A DNA stretch of 64,000 nt from Cloeon dipterum (GCF_949628265.1 NC_088788.1:8308001-8372000), one strand, 5' to 3'; positions 12,019-25,591 are shown, counted from the first letter of the stretch. The notes: generated from the letters alone by a model not told the origin. Numbers and translations are program-made.

Positions 12019-15000
12019 TCACGAGGCGACGGGGGCAGCATCAGCGTTGTTGGAGGCCGCAATGACGCTGAGCACGGTCTGCTCGATGGGCAGCTTGGTG
12101 TCAAGGCTGAGCTGCAGGGCTTGTTTCATGTCGTCGCTGGACACGGTCTTCAGGTTGGAGGCCCAGCCGAGGCCGGCGGCTTGCCCGATCAGCCACGAGC
12201 TCCAGTCGCTCTCGTAGGCGCCGTATTCGCTCGTCTTGTAGTCCCACGGGAACAGGTAGTGGTAGTCTGGCCACCGAGAACGACGCACAAAGAACACCTG
12301 GTTCGAGTACGCCTCGTTCCTATTAAAAATAAATAACAAAAAATTATTAGAATTATGGGGACCTTTTTAATTTTAAGAGTAGATTTTGCATTTTTAATAC
12401 TCGAATGGTGATTGAAAATACAATGGTTTTAAAATAATTTCCAACAAATTCTTTCCTTAGACATTTTTCATTTTCAGGTTTCAAAACATAATTTTGTAAT
12501 TTTAAACTAGCTGGTTGTGTCACTTTGGAAATAGAATCACCGTTGAAAGGCTGATTGACGTGTATGACATGACTGTGTTGTGTTGATTAATAATTAGTAG
12601 AGCGGAAATTAATCTGTGCGGACGCTTCAATCAGCAAAGTGCGCTGTGAACATGCATATAATGACCCTCGTTGTCAATATTAATAAAAAGCTGCTTTTGT
12701 ACGAGCTCGGTTATAATTAACTGCCTACGAAATATCAGCTTTTGACTAATTGGAATTTCAATTACGAATCGTGCCCGATGGTCTGAAAAATAACAATTGA
12801 CCTGTGGTTTTTACTAAAAATCATTTTCGATGCGTGATTCCGACTTCTCATTGAATGATTTTGATAGGGTTTCCTATTCATATTTTTAAATCATAAAAAT
12901 CACTCAATTTGTGCCTTTATTTGTTCAATTTACTAAAAATCAAAACAAAAAAATTGTAAAAGTACTTATTTAAACAATTCTTGTGTATTTTTTTTTTAAA
13001 TTAAGGAGCTAAAATCTCGATTTTTTTAAACTCTTGTGAAATAACGTAAAAATTGTATCCGCAACGAAATGTAACAGTTTATAATATCATCAGCGGCTCT
13101 TCTATAGAAATTGGCTTATTTGAATAATTTACAAATTTTTTCGTACTTCAATCAGATTTGGTGCTAATAATTGAATTTTATTAATTTTACTTATTAAATG
13201 TTGAATATAATTAAAACCAGGCTTCATCCTCGTTGTCATTAAAAGATAAATTCGTTGTCTTTATTCCTCGACCAGTTTCGGCGTCATCACATTTTTTTTG
13301 CTTATAAAAGTTTATCTGTTAAATTAAAACCTCGTTAGATTGTAAAAGTGGTGTCCACTATGTACGAAAATTTTACTTCAATTTCGGGGGAAAAACTAGA
13401 TGTTTACTTTAACCTTGAATATCTTGACTCCTTTTTATCTCGATTTTGTGTGATATAGGGAGAAATGTTTCCCAAGGCATGTATACAAAGTGCCTAGAAA
13501 AAATCGCGATAGGATCCTCCGTTGTTTTCGAGATATCAACCCATGAATCTGGAAAAACACGACATTTCCCACCTCGAGAAACGTTTTATACGCTGCATCC
13601 TGGCTTCTACTTGCCAAAAATCCTAATATATATTGATTTTGTCTTTTAAATCCTGATGAAATGAAATGGTTTGGTACTAAACTCTTCACTGCCTTCAACC
13701 CCACATTCTTTTATTCGTTTTTTGTCGTTATTTAGCGCTAATCTGCAAGCTGTACTCTTAAAACTGACCCTAATAAAATGTGACATGAAAAGTCTATTTC
13801 ATTTCCTTCCCTCTTATTCTTAGTTTATATTTTGTTTGATATAAATAATTTAACATTTAAAAAATTTAATGATTAACATTTTTGCCAGTAAATTTAGCAA
13901 ATAAAAACCCACCTGTAGATGAAAATTTTAATTTACATTTTTTACTTATTTATTTTTTATTTGGCTAATTTAACACTCAAAATTTCTAATTTATTTATTT
14001 TTACGCTCTTTTCCCGCAATTTATAATGATCATTTAAATATTAATCAATTAGAGACATCCTCAATAATAACGGAAATCGATTATTAAAATCATTGGTCGA
14101 GGTTGATTCATCATATATATATATTTTTAGAGATTTGATTAATTAATTTAATTTATTTATGCTATTTAAGAAAAATAAGTTCAATAATACTGACTGTCCG
14201 TGTTTGAGTCCGTAGAGGAGGGGTCCGCTGGTGAGGAGCCAGGCGTAGTGGAGGACGAGGGCGTGCCTGAGGGCGCCGACCACGCAGACGGAGACGATCA
14301 GCGACTCGGACCAGTACTCGGACGGCGCGTTGGTCGGCAGCAGGAAGCCGAGCACCGGCATGACGAAGGGGTAGAGCCGGCGCTGCCACACCAGCAGCGG
14401 ATCGTCGGCCAGGTCGGAGACGTCCACGGCCGCCTTGGCCGCCTCCTGCTCCGGCCGCCGCTTCACCACCTTGCTGTGCAGGTGCGCGAACCAGAAGCCC
14501 CGCCGTGCGTCGTACGGGTCCAGATTCGTGCCCCGCACTGCATGGTGGAAACGATGCTCCTGCACCCAGTCAATCACACTGCCCTGAAAACAAAAAAATA
14601 TAATGAAATACACCTGTTGTTTATGCCCTTATTTTTCAAAGCCGTCAACAGATGGCGCCATCGTATACTTTAGTAATAAATTTAATTTTAAGCCACTTCC
14701 GCTGTGATTTTAGAGTCAAGCCTGCCAATGAGCATTATTTACTTAATATGCTTTCTTTTGACGTGCTGAAAACCATAATTGGTTCAGCCAATCGCCGTAG
14801 AATCGTGAAAAGCAATTTTTTTAAATATAAACTCTTTTCCGACGTTTCTACGGCGAATGGCGGGATTGATTTTTGGTTTCAGAACGTCAAAAGGAAGCAT
14901 ATTAAGTGAAGAATGTACAGTAGCTAAGATTGAGTCTGAAATCACAGCGGAAATTCCTTAATTATAAATTTATTACCAAGATAAACGGTGGTGCCATCTG

Positions 15001-18000
15001 TTGGCGGCTTCGAACACTATAGGCTTTATACAACTGGTGTATTGGGGGGAGGGGAATCGGAAATTTGGTTCGATCAGGTAAAATCCTGCATTTTCATTTG
15101 AAATTATTGAGCAAATAGAACTTTTATGTTCTCTAGCGATTTTCATTTTGTAGCAAAACACCGGAATGGAAATAATCCAGTTTAGATAAATAACAGCGCT
15201 ATTTCCAGCAAAAAATAAATAAAATCCCTGGCAAATCCTCTTATTTCATTTTATGATATTTTTTTTAAATTCCGTACAATCGAGGCTGGAACCGGAGATT
15301 ACAGAGCTGCGGCGTGCAGAGGGATTTAGTGCAAGGTGCATTTACGTGCACGCTTTTGATCGGCTCGTTTGGTCCGGCGAGCAATTAGAGCCGGAAGGAT
15401 GGGCCGGCCGGGAGGCAATTTATCCGCTGGAACGCGACCAACTGATGAAATTGGCGCTGCCGCCGCAAATCACGCTTCTATTCCAGCTCCGGAGAGCGGA
15501 TTAGTTATGCAACCCGCGCCAAAGCGGAGCTTCGCAGGCTGCCCACCGATTCATACACGTATTTTTTAAATTAAAACTCATTCTTTATTTTATTTTGTTT
15601 ATTTCTAAATTTAATTATTTTAACCAAGACTAAATTTTCGTCTCAAATTATGATTGAGAGACAGATTTAGGTACCAAAATAATTTATAATTAAACAGCCT
15701 ATTTTAAATTCTTTGATTTTCTCTTAAAAAATACTTCAAATGTACTCTGCGCAAGTTAGAACTGCAAAGTTTTAAAATCAGAATAATTTACACCAAATAA
15801 AACCTAATTTTAAAAAAAAGAAAATACAAAAGCCATCTTTTGATAATTTTTTAAATATAATCATTTTTAACTTGAGCGACTCATATCAATCAACACTTTT
15901 TAAAAATAATTTTCATTTTAATTCAAGAACCATTTTCACCGAGGAATCAGAACGAAAAGGGTGTTTGGCTGGAGGCGGCTGCGTTTGGATGCAACCGCTC
16001 ACTCATTGTCAGTGTCAGGGAGCGATCGTGCACTGCTCGCGGGTTGTTATCGTCGCAAACACACACACGTACCTGGCCAACAAAGGTGTGCAGGGTGACT
16101 ATCAATACTTTGAAGGGTGTGCTCGCCTCGAAGCTTTTGTGAGCGAACAAACGGTGCGCCAGCGTCGTCCCCAGCGGCACCACCAGCGCCAGAGCCGCAC
16201 CTGCAAAAACACAAACACAAGAGACGCCTTTCATCCTCAGTTTCAATCCAAATGACACGGAGCAATCAATGCGCTGAAAGTCGATATTATCGACTAATTA
16301 GATTGCTGAAAAGACAAGAAATGGATAAAACCAGTCCGTTTATTTGTTAAATATTTTTTTATGGATATACAGGGAGGGGCAAAATTCAACGTTCAAGAAG
16401 AACTGAACACCCCGAAAAGAGTGGTCGAGGTGGGATCATCGTTCAGAAACTGTGGAAGTTTTGTTGGTGAAATTTTCAACCCTTTAGGACGAGCGGTTTC
16501 GTCGCTGCACCCCAAAATCCAAATTTGAAAAAGGGTTTTAAAGGGAGACCACTTTGGAAAAAAGTTTCAAAAATCCATCGTGCAAAACTGTTTTCTAGAC
16601 CAAAATTTTGCACTGCTACACATGTTTCCGGGGTGAAATTTTCCACAAAGGCCAAATTTGAGGTTAAATTTTTCGTATTCTTTAGAAAAATTGGAAAAAA
16701 TCTGAACATTTTATTACCCCTCAATGACCGCATTTCGAAGGCTGCTAATTAATTTTTAGTCCTAAACGGAAGCCAGACAAGAGAAGTAACTTGTGAAAAA
16801 ATTAATCGATACGATTTTTTAAAGGTTTCCATATCAAGTAAATGCGTCCAAGCCAAACAATTTTGATTAACATAATTATTTTCGAAAAATGCGTTATGAA
16901 AACTTCACACACTTCGTTTCAGGCACCTACTACCCTGGGTGCCACGTAATATTCCTTCCGGATCTCACCAGATTCTTGTGAAATGACAATAAAAAAGGAC
17001 CGAGTTTCAAGGATTCGTCATCATTTTCGTCTGCATTTCGGCATTGGCTGCGGAAAATGATTCGAGAGTTAATCAGAAACGGATGGTGAATTTAGCCAGT
17101 TTGCGTTTTTGTTAAGGGCGGCGCGACTAAGGGAGCAATATGAGCGCGTTTCGGGGTAGGTGCCATACAAGCGTGATATTGAACACTGCGAGAGGAAAAA
17201 GCGCGACCCGTTATTATTGTCTCCTTTGCCTTGCTTTCTTCGCATTTCGCAACTCATCAAAATTCATTTGCTCTCCGCACGTAGATTCAAAGTGCAACCG
17301 GATTATTTTAGCATTACTCTAATTTCTCACCAGACTCGTTGGATTTCATCGCAATGACGCATTTAATGAATTTCCAGCATGAAACTTTTCTGCTCCGATT
17401 TATGCCGTTAAGCTTGTTGAGTAATTTAATTTAATCAGCACAATTATGCATAGATTTCTTTTTAAGATAATTAAAAGTAGAATAACAAACAATTTTAAGC
17501 TTAACTTAATGCGCTCATTTTATAAAGCTGTGCGAATAACATGAAATTTCAAAAGCCAAAAATCAAATTTAAAAGTTTAATTCGATAAAAATTTACTTTT
17601 AAGATTGAATTATACGAAAAAAAATTATAAATGTAAGAAAAATTGAATGGTTTTACTCTGTGTGGAAAGTTAAATTTTGGTTGTTTGTTCATTTCTGAAA
17701 AATCATACGAAGAAAAATAGAACGACACGTGCAATACAGTGTCATTACGATAATGTGTCATCTGAGTTTTCCTCTTATAATTCTGTGAGTGTGATGAGAA
17801 ACCAGAGTAAGGCTAAAATATGTACTCTGGTTGTACTTTTAATCTGCATGCGCGGAGAGCGAATAAATTCTGATGAGGTGCGAAATACGAAGAAAGCAAA
17901 AGGCAAAGGAGACAACAAGGGGTCGCGCTTGTTCCTCTCGCAAAGCTCGTGCTTACACTTGTATGGCACCTAAAGCACCTACGCGCTCAGTGAACAAAAC

Positions 18001-21000
18001 TTCCACAGTTTCTGAACGACGTACCCTTGGAAAATTTCGATCCCCCTACGACCAAACTTTTTGGGGTGTTCAGTTCTTCAATTTTGTCCCTCCCTGAATA
18101 ACAGTATTCTATGAGTTTTGTAAAAACTCCATTTTTTGTAATTTATTTTATTTCTTTACATGTTTGTAGATTCTATAGATTAAAAAAATGAGCAAATTTG
18201 AAATGTCCTTTTTATATTTAAATCAGATTAACAACTTCTGATTATTCGAAATATTTTAAATAAGTAAATCATTACAGTAAGCACAGAGCACAGAGTAAAG
18301 CTGGTAAATTTATTTTATTATATAGATGATATGAGTTGTACGCCACCTTTTAATTTATTTAAAATAATTCTTAATATAATAGATAATTTAATTTTTTGTT
18401 TGTTAAATTTAACAAGATATATTTTATCAATATTCAAGTAAAATAAAAATGTGAAATATTTATTAAATTTGTATAAAAAAATATTTAAAGATGTTAAAAT
18501 TTTTTAAAAACGCGCATATTTTAAATTATATTAAACTAAAACCATATTTAAATGCTACAATTTTTAACATAGTTAAAATAACAACTGCCAGAGAGCCAAT
18601 AAATAATCACTTACTTTACTTTTAATCAGCATTTTTAAAATTTATTATTTAATTAAGGAACTATTTAGAAAATGGACTCCAGCAGCACATTTCTCCAGTA
18701 TGTATCTCTTGAAAAACAGCGAGAAAACATCCAAATTTTCGGTGCGGTAGGGAGACTATGTATTGGCCTTTTTTCTTTTCCCTTTGGCGAGTTTAGCGGC
18801 ATGACAAAATGCAAATTGAGTTTCTGGCGCAGGCAAAACGGAGATCGAGCTGCTTTTGAATAGTTGTCGCGGGGATTGCGCGTTTATTTTAGTGACACTT
18901 TTTCGCCCCGCGCGCGCAGCTAGAGAAAGGAAAAGGACCGCTTTTTACTCCCGTTCGCTGGCTGCTGAATAAGTAAGCAGTGAGAGAACGAGCCGTTCCG
19001 CGAAATTTGTTGCCTTTTGCCGAGCAGACCTGCCGCCATACAAAGCGCATAGAGCACCTCATTGCCTGGAAAACACACAGAAATACGGAGCAAAGAGGAG
19101 CAGCGAGGGAATGCTAAATGAGCCACTTCAGATAGAGTAGCACGTGAATAAAAATTTACACTTGAAACGGAATATTTCTTGTTTAATTTCAGCATTAAAC
19201 CGGTAAATAGTAGAGCCAGTTAAACATGTTTTCAGTACTTTTCTTCAGTAGGTAATTCAAAAATGCAGTCGAGATGAATTTTAAATTCACTTTCGAAACT
19301 ACTCTGCCAAAAAACTAATTGTATCTTAATATTTTAATCAATTAAAATAAGCCAGAGAAACTATGAGCAGTTAATCATAGTTTTAAAGATGTTCGATTTT
19401 ACTGCAGTGTAATTATGGTAATTATCAAAGCATTGTTTCAAATGGAGAATTCTCAAAGGAATTTTGTAATCGCGATTTTCACTGAAGTTGTGCATTTGCC
19501 CAAAGAAAGGCTCACATTGTCAGATAGATCTCGATCAGAGGATTCCAAATCATGTTAGAAAACATGGTCAATCACTTTATATTTCGGAGAAAACTGGCAA
19601 ACACCATCTGATAAGTCGGCGTCCAGCGCTGCTGGACAACAAAGAGGGGCGTGTCACTTTCCCGCTGTCACTTCTCGCTTTGTTGCACGAGGCGGCTTAA
19701 TTTAACTGAATTATCATTTTAATTGCGTTTTCATTATCAGAAAAATTTGGTAAGCAAAAATTATGTCTTTATAGATCAATAAAAAATTTATTTGTCATAT
19801 ATGCGGAGTCTCTGAGAGCCATAAGGGACCGAGTTTACCCCTAAAAATCACAAAAATGATTAAAATATGGAAAAAATAATTTTTCTGGGATGATTCTAGA
19901 ATAAATTAACTTAATTTTCGGTATTTTTTATTTTTAAATAAAAATTTTGGAGGTTCTCTAACAGCCAGTTAAAATTTCAGACGAATTTTGTGCAAAAATA
20001 GTAAATTTGAGACAATTTTGCTCAATGGAAAAAAACTGCAAATTTAATCATCTTTCTGAATATAGGCAGTTTTTGACGCTACTATAAACTAGTGAATTTT
20101 AATGAGGCCAAACACAGAGATTTCGAAAATTTGAAATTTTCGAAAAAAAATAATAAATAGCTTTCAATATTCAAAAGTACTATTTTTTTTTATTTTCTCA
20201 CTATTAAATTTTCACAATTTATTTATTTGCCCCGGAAGCAATTAATTTCCTTTGCTCAAAACAGAGGGTGTAACCGATAAAATTCGGAAAATTAGATTTT
20301 GGGGCACAGAAGTACATGAAAAAATTTGTCGGTTAGTGTTTTTAATTTCTTTTAAAGACAGTCGACCGCCAAACCAGCTCTGACGCATTCGAAGTTCTCG
20401 CATATATATAGGTTCATATATTGTTTTGACGGTAAAAAAGTTCTACTTGTTCTACGCACGTCGCGCTGGACTTTTTGGTTGGAAAACATATCCACTTAAC
20501 CTAATGTGACCCTCAAGAATCGATTGGTGTGCTCCGAAACTTCGTCAAAGATGGTTTTTAAGCAAAAACAGAGATGTAATAATTATTGGGGATAAAATCT
20601 TTAGGGAAAAAATTGGCAAATTCAGCTACATATCGTCTAACGTATTTTTTTCTCAACGAAATTTATTTTTTTACGTATTTTCCGCTTTCTTAGTCATCTG
20701 CAGATCTGCGGTGTTAATTTTCTCGCCAATGTTGTGACTTTTCGGACACGCGTAGTGGAGATTATATAGGAAGTTGTCCTTTTGTGACCGCCACCGAGTG
20801 GAAACAAAAGGCAGGGGTCGTAAAGTTTGTGCGCGGGGGCAAAGGCGAGCGCGTGTCATTTTGGCTGGCGCGACGAGCAGGAAATGAAACGTCTGATTTA
20901 CGATCGCGGCTGGCAGCGCGCGCTCCCGCACTTTTATTGCACGTATTTTCAGCAGGCCGCGGACACAGCAGATGCCGAGATAACACCGCGAGCGAATTTA

Positions 21001-23797
21001 GCCAGCGATCAAACAATTATACTGCTTGCATTTATCCCTTTTTTATCCTTCGGCAGCGGCGGCGAATATTGCGACACTTTGGGCGCCGAATGCAGCGTCA
21101 GCCAGCGCATGCATTATTAATCAAAAACATGACTTGACACATCTGCGCCAGCTCGACGCCCCGGCCGGCGCAAAAAGTAAATCTAGGACACACGCCTCGC
21201 CTCTTCACTGTGTTTCTTACGACCGGAAAAAAGAGGAAAAATGGCCCAATCTGTCCTGACGACACTTCAGAAAAGGAATCCAATTTTCTTAGAGTTGCCG
21301 TACCAATTGCACTTCAGCTATTAAGTGATTTCATTTAAATAAAAATAATTAAAAATTTTCTGGCCCTTCAATACCGCCCTGATCAGATAGTGGGAAAGGC
21401 AATTTCTCAAAGAGCTCTAGAATACTGTCATATTTCTTATTTTTATGCAAAAAATACGGGCTTAGAAGTGCGTATGTGAATCAATCGATTTTTCTATGCC
21501 AGATGTGCTTTTTTCACCGTTTCTTAAGACGTTCTATTTTCTATGTTATCTGCTTGGAACCCGGAGAGCTTATAGCCCAAAGGATGTGATGAGAAGGATG
21601 ATAAAAAAGGAGGAATATGAATATATTCTATAAAATTGCCATAAAATCGACTTTTTTATACATTCGAAAACTTTTTCAAACAGGAAAAGTTATAAATATT
21701 ACTGGGCAGAAAATTCCATGCGAAATTTATAAATTAAAAATTATTTCCCTCGTGCGGGACAAAAATTGGCACGAATTTAGACTGTTTTGGATTTTATGAC
21801 GGTCTTAGATATTTTTAAATACAATTGAGAAGATTTTTTACGATTCATGCTCATTTGGTGGTCCAGTTACGATTGGGAAGCTCGGAAAAAGTAATGAACC
21901 GTAAAAAAATCACAGCCCAACGATAATCTTATGATTGCAATCACATTAGGGTGTTTCCTGAGCACCTGATAGTTTCAAAAGAGTAAAATTTCACTTAATA
22001 TCAAAGCGCTAGAGATGGTCCTTCCAACGGTGTGTAAATCTTGCAGATCGAACCAATACATAACTCGTCCAGGCGTCGGTTAAGTGACCACTCATGAGAA
22101 TTGAATGATCGTTCGAGGGCTACCCTGACGCCAGGTGTCGATTTATTTCCCGTTCGTATGGTCTTGTCTGACCTCAGGGGTGACCCCAAGCAAGTTTCAA
22201 GGGTAAAAATATCAATTAATTGTGAAATTTTTGTATTGTTAATATTTGAACTATAAAATTCCCATTTTTCAACCTTTGGCCCTCCATATCTCGAATATTT
22301 AAAGTTTCAACATCTTTTAAATTTATGTACACTTGGGGCTATTTTTTATCACTTGCCAGAAAAAAATTAGAGAGTCAATTTTTAAGATATAAACAAAATG
22401 TTTTAGGTTTATAAGAACTAAAAAAGTGCGTAACAAACGCGTAATAAATTGCAAAATCTCTCGTTGAAAAATATCCAAGAATAAAATATATATAGTAACC
22501 ATTTTTGTTTAGGTCTCAAAAATTTCGCTAGGTATTTGAATAAACCTTAAAAAAGTCTTGAATGTCTTTTTAGAGTTGGAAATCGTACAAAAATATGTAT
22601 TTTTAAAATAATTTAAAATAAATGCAGAAATATCTAACCACTCCTTATTGACTAGAATTTGACAGATTTTCAACAGTTCAAAAAGGCAAAAGATGTTAAA
22701 GTTTAAATAATTGAATTAATCGCTGAAAATTCCTAAATCATAAAGTGTTTCATGATTTCTAAATAATTAGAAGCCTGGAAAACTCCAGACCAAAATAAAA
22801 AATGAACGGTACATTCGTGTCAATTTCCCATCAAAACTTTTTTCGTTCAATATTTATTTCTTCAGTATAGTGTTTGGATTTTAACTTTTAAAAGTTTTTA
22901 ATTAACAAGTCAAGAAAATAAAGTTCAAATTACATTTTCAGGAATAAAAACCTATTTTGAGGTTCTCAAAAGCTTGGGAAATATCTAATTAAAGTCGATT
23001 TACCTCAAAGGCAAGTTTCAAGAGCAAAGTCTGAGCATTCCGGGAACACAGATCCATTTCTAGAATTTTTTTATTCCTGCTTTCCTGCTAAGCAAAATAA
23101 TAAAAATAAAACAAGAAACTCGCTATCTCTACAGCTCCTGGGGATGTGTTCTCCTCGCAATATTGAGACGTAACGATATGCAAATAACGTTCCACCGGCT
23201 GGAGCGAAATCAAACAGCGCGGATAAATGGAAATTCTAAGCGCACGGTCCATGAATATTTAACGCAGTTCGCGAATAATGTTTTGTTTGGAGCAACTTAT
23301 TTGCCAACCCTTCTCAGTCAAAGCGATCGATATCATGTTTTCGCCCTCTGAATTTTAGGTTGTTTGAAAATAAACTTTGCAGACATGTAATAACAAAACT
23401 TGAGCTTCAAATAATGTTGAAATTTGGAAACAAAAACGTTGAAAATTTAGTTTCACTGAAAGTAGAAAATGAACCTTTATAATATGTTCATCATTTTAAA
23501 AGACATAAAACTGCAAAATATTTTTTATTTTATTATAAAATTATAAATAGGGTGGTAAAATTATTTATCAAAATTAAATCAATTTTCTGATTAAAATTTA
23601 AATTTTAATTACTGACCGAAAAGTGTGGTGGCGATTTTCGCCTCGGTGAAGATGAGGATGAGTCCGTAGGCGGCGGCGAGATGCAGGTAGATGTAGAAGA
23701 GCACGTTGAGCCAGTGCACGTTGACGCCAGGCGGCTGCGGCGGCTTGGACGGCTGCGGCTGGGGCGGCTGCGACGGCTCGGGGCTGCTCGGCGACAT
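12019..23797 (-). CDS. Desaturase-like protein with degraded third histidine box (probable pseudo-enzyme)
   Basis: Exons on the minus strand are 23797-23617, 16200-16073, 14583-14195 and 12319-12019. Phases agree throughout and give 332 residues, near the usual size for acyl-CoA delta-9 desaturases. These are endoplasmic reticulum membrane di-iron enzymes that put a double bond in fatty acyl-CoA. A proline/serine-rich start is followed by a hydrophobic segment (LNVLFYIYLHLAAAYGLILI). Box 1 (HRLFAH) and box 2 (EHRFHH) are intact, as is the DPYDARRGFWFAH region. Box 3, normally HNYHH, reads PDYHY followed by LFPWDYK, so two of its three histidines are gone. The conserved NSAAH motif is replaced by TSGPL. 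Since these residues bind the metal, I infer loss of desaturase activity. The frame is otherwise undamaged, so the protein is probably made. Intron phases match the intact neighbour at 25.6-33.3 kb, which points to tandem duplication. Confidence 0.8.
12345..14190. other. Intron of the desaturase-like gene
   Basis: AT-rich intron between exons 3 and 4. A patch at 13435-13704 has open frames on both strands with no recognisable protein. No element of the families defined here was seen. Confidence 0.5.
14612..15038. repeat. Foldback MITE, family B copy 1
   Basis: The termini are near ACCTGTTGTTTATGCCCTT on the left and GCTTTATACAACTGGT on the right. Inner arms contain CAACAGATGGCGCCAT and, in inverse orientation, GCCATCTGTTGGCGGC. 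The two arms together cover most of the ~425 bp, so a single strand would fold into a long hairpin. Related copies lie at 27062-27484 and 30329-30690. No reading frame of note is present. Confidence 0.75.
15280..15560. other. GC-rich patch in an intron
   Basis: A GC-rich stretch inside the second large intron of the desaturase-like gene has overlapping open frames on the plus strand. The longest is about 80 codons and resembles no family I know. It is antisense to the host gene and has no clear splice sites. Confidence 0.3.
16368..18105. mobile_element. Large (1.7 kb) foldback element
   Basis: Outer arms at about 16368-16475 and 17985-18105 are inverted copies, for example GGGAGGGGCAAAATT against AATTTTGTCCCTCCC and GAACTGAACACCCC against GGGGTGTTCAGTTC. 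A second, inner pair at about 17150-17335 and 17790-17972 is also inverted, for example GGTGCCATACAAGCG against CACTTGTATGGCACC. The internal frames are short and resemble no transposase, so it is non-autonomous. It lies in the 7.4 kb first intron of the desaturase-like gene. Confidence 0.7.
18110..20680. other. Intron sequence, no gene seen
   Basis: AT-rich intron DNA. A richer block at 18660-19150 has short frames on both strands and may be a regulatory island. Nothing is recognisable. Confidence 0.4.
20690..21280. other. GC-rich island in the large desaturase intron
   Basis: A GC-rich segment with several overlapping open frames of 77-117 codons on both strands, the signature of base composition rather than coding. 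It may be an internal promoter or enhancer. No protein family is recognised. Confidence 0.3.
21290..23610. other. Intron sequence, no gene seen
   Basis: AT-rich sequence with only short frames. I see no repeats shared with the rest of the window and no RNA genes. Confidence 0.4.
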
Positions 23798-24611
23798 GAC
23801 AAAGCGGAGGCCGGCGCAAAAGTGCCGGCCGCCGCCCGACAAACGCCGTTGCTCCGTGGGAAAAAAAACTAAGGGCCACTTCCTCCGCCAAAAGCAGAAT
23901 ATTTAATTTTTATTTGCTGCTGCTTTTCCATTGTCAAATCGAACGTGACAGTTGGGTTTTATTTAATTTTTCGATAGGGGAATTATTTTGTTTATTTTAA
24001 TGAGACACATATTAATATACAAAGTGTAAGCAGATAAAAAAGAGAAAGGGAAGAAGATTAATCTGTAGTAAATCCTCTCTCTATGAAACTTTAATTTAAT
24101 TTAATAGACTAAATGTGATAAACAAAAGTTTGTAGGAAGATGAATATAATATATAAAATGCTCAAATATTTAACCAAATAATTTATTTTTCAAATATACA
24201 TCTACAAATTATAACGCTACACTTAATTAATTACAAGTTATTTTTTTTAAATTAATCTAATTTTACTGTACTCTTCTGGCTGCAAATGCAGAAATTTAAT
24301 TCTACATAATATAATTTACAAGGAAAATGGCTATTTATTTCAGTCTTTAAATGAACAAAACAGCTTGAAATGCAGTATATTGCACCCGTCACACTCAAAC
24401 GTCACTCAAAGTTAAATCAAAAAATTTTGAAAATTTTCAGAGCGGTGCGTTTGCAGCTTGAAAATAGAAACACATTTTTTTAGAGAAGCGTCTTCTGAAG
24501 ACCATGGTGCGGAAGCACGAAAACTAACAGCTATAAAGGCAGCAATTGCAGTCCATGATTATCTTTCAATAGGCCTTGCCACAAAATTGCCTAATTCTGC
24601 TTTAAATGTGT

Positions 24612-24756
24612 CACACCACACTTGACCCCCTCGCACGGTCTGGAGTTACAACAACCGGCAAGATTCCTTCTCAGTACAATTGTTAACCTCTACTGCATAC
24701 TTACAGGGACACGTGAATCACAACTCCAGCTGCTGGATGGGGCCAAGTGTGTGGGT
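24612..24756. mobile_element. Short MITE, family C copy 1
   Basis: The left end reads CCACACTTGACCCCCT and the right end, inverted, GGGGCCAAGTGTGTGG. Inner arms GTCTGGAGTTACAAC and CACAACTCCAGCTG also pair. It lies upstream of the desaturase-like gene, between the two desaturases. Relatives are at 25040-25222, 25347-25520 and 29570-29742. Confidence 0.6.
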
Positions 24757-25039
24757 TTTAATGAACGGCATTATTTTTCCAATGGCCTTTTATTTGGACT
24801 GATAATCCAGTAAAAATGCGAAGTCATTTAGTCTAAGACAGCTTAACTGGGTCATTTCCTCCATATTTAGATCATATATGGTGTGAAAAAAACTATACAA
24901 AAAATACTGGGCCCCCTTCCTTGGGTAGGAGTCAGGGTTTCGGGCCAAGGGAGGAGTTGTTACGCTCGCACGGCCACAAACCTCTACTCCAGCAGTTCAT
25001 TCCGACTATTTTGTCTATTTTCAGTGCCACCACACTTTA

Positions 25040-25222
25040 ATAAACACTCTTGACCCCCTTCCTTGGACCGGAGTCTCGAGTTTAGAGTCTCAGGCAGCCA
25101 TTTTTTTTAAATTAGTTCAACTCCTCTAATTAAACAGAGACATTTTTATATTTTCTGCCTGCCCCAAGGGACTCAAGGATAACGACTCCAGCATTCGAAG
25201 GGGGGCTAAGTGTGTGGATTGA
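25040..25222. mobile_element. Short MITE, family C copy 2
   Basis: An inverted repeat with CTCTTGACCCCCTTCC on the left and GGGGGGCTAAGTGTGT on the right. A partial, rearranged copy at 24905-25040 (GGGCCCCCTTCCTTGG) lies directly upstream, so the elements are nested or tandem. Borders are approximate. Confidence 0.5.
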
Positions 25223-25346
25223 ACAAAATAACGTTTTTTCGACACCTTTTTGCCGTTAAAATCAAAACGGTTGTCGTACACATGTGAGATAGACGGTTTA
25301 AGAGGTTTTAACGGCCATTTTCATGTTTCCTTTTCTCCGCTCTTGA

Positions 25347-25520
25347 AAAACACACACTTGGCTTCCTGTTTCAGACAGTCAAGAACCTCAAAAAGAATAA
25401 AAAAGAGCAGATTTTCGTCAAATATCGCTACTCCACAGACATTTCCATTATTTTGTCTGCAACCAGGGTTTTTAGGTTCACAACTCCAGCTGTCTAAAGG
25501 GGGCCAAGTGTGTGGTTTTC
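25347..25520. mobile_element. Short MITE, family C copy 3
   Basis: Left end AACACACACTTGGCTTCC and right end GGGGGCCAAGTGTGTGG are inverted relatives. Inner AACTCCAGCTG repeats are shared with copy 1. It ends about 70 bases downstream of the stop codon of the intact desaturase gene, so it may form part of its 3' untranslated region. Confidence 0.55.
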
Positions 25521-25591
25521 ATTAAAATAAGTATTTCCACCATTTCCACGTGCAAAAGCCAGTTCCAGCGCTCCATTTTCTTCGTACTAAT

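Noticed and set aside
14200-14673. A 157-codon plus-strand frame opposite exon 3 of the desaturase-like gene
   Set aside because: It is antisense to a clear desaturase exon with box 2, and GC-rich codons keep several frames open.
22000-22190. A moderately structured, less AT-rich patch considered as an RNA gene
   Set aside because: No tRNA arms, no snRNA motifs and no repeat partner could be recognised.
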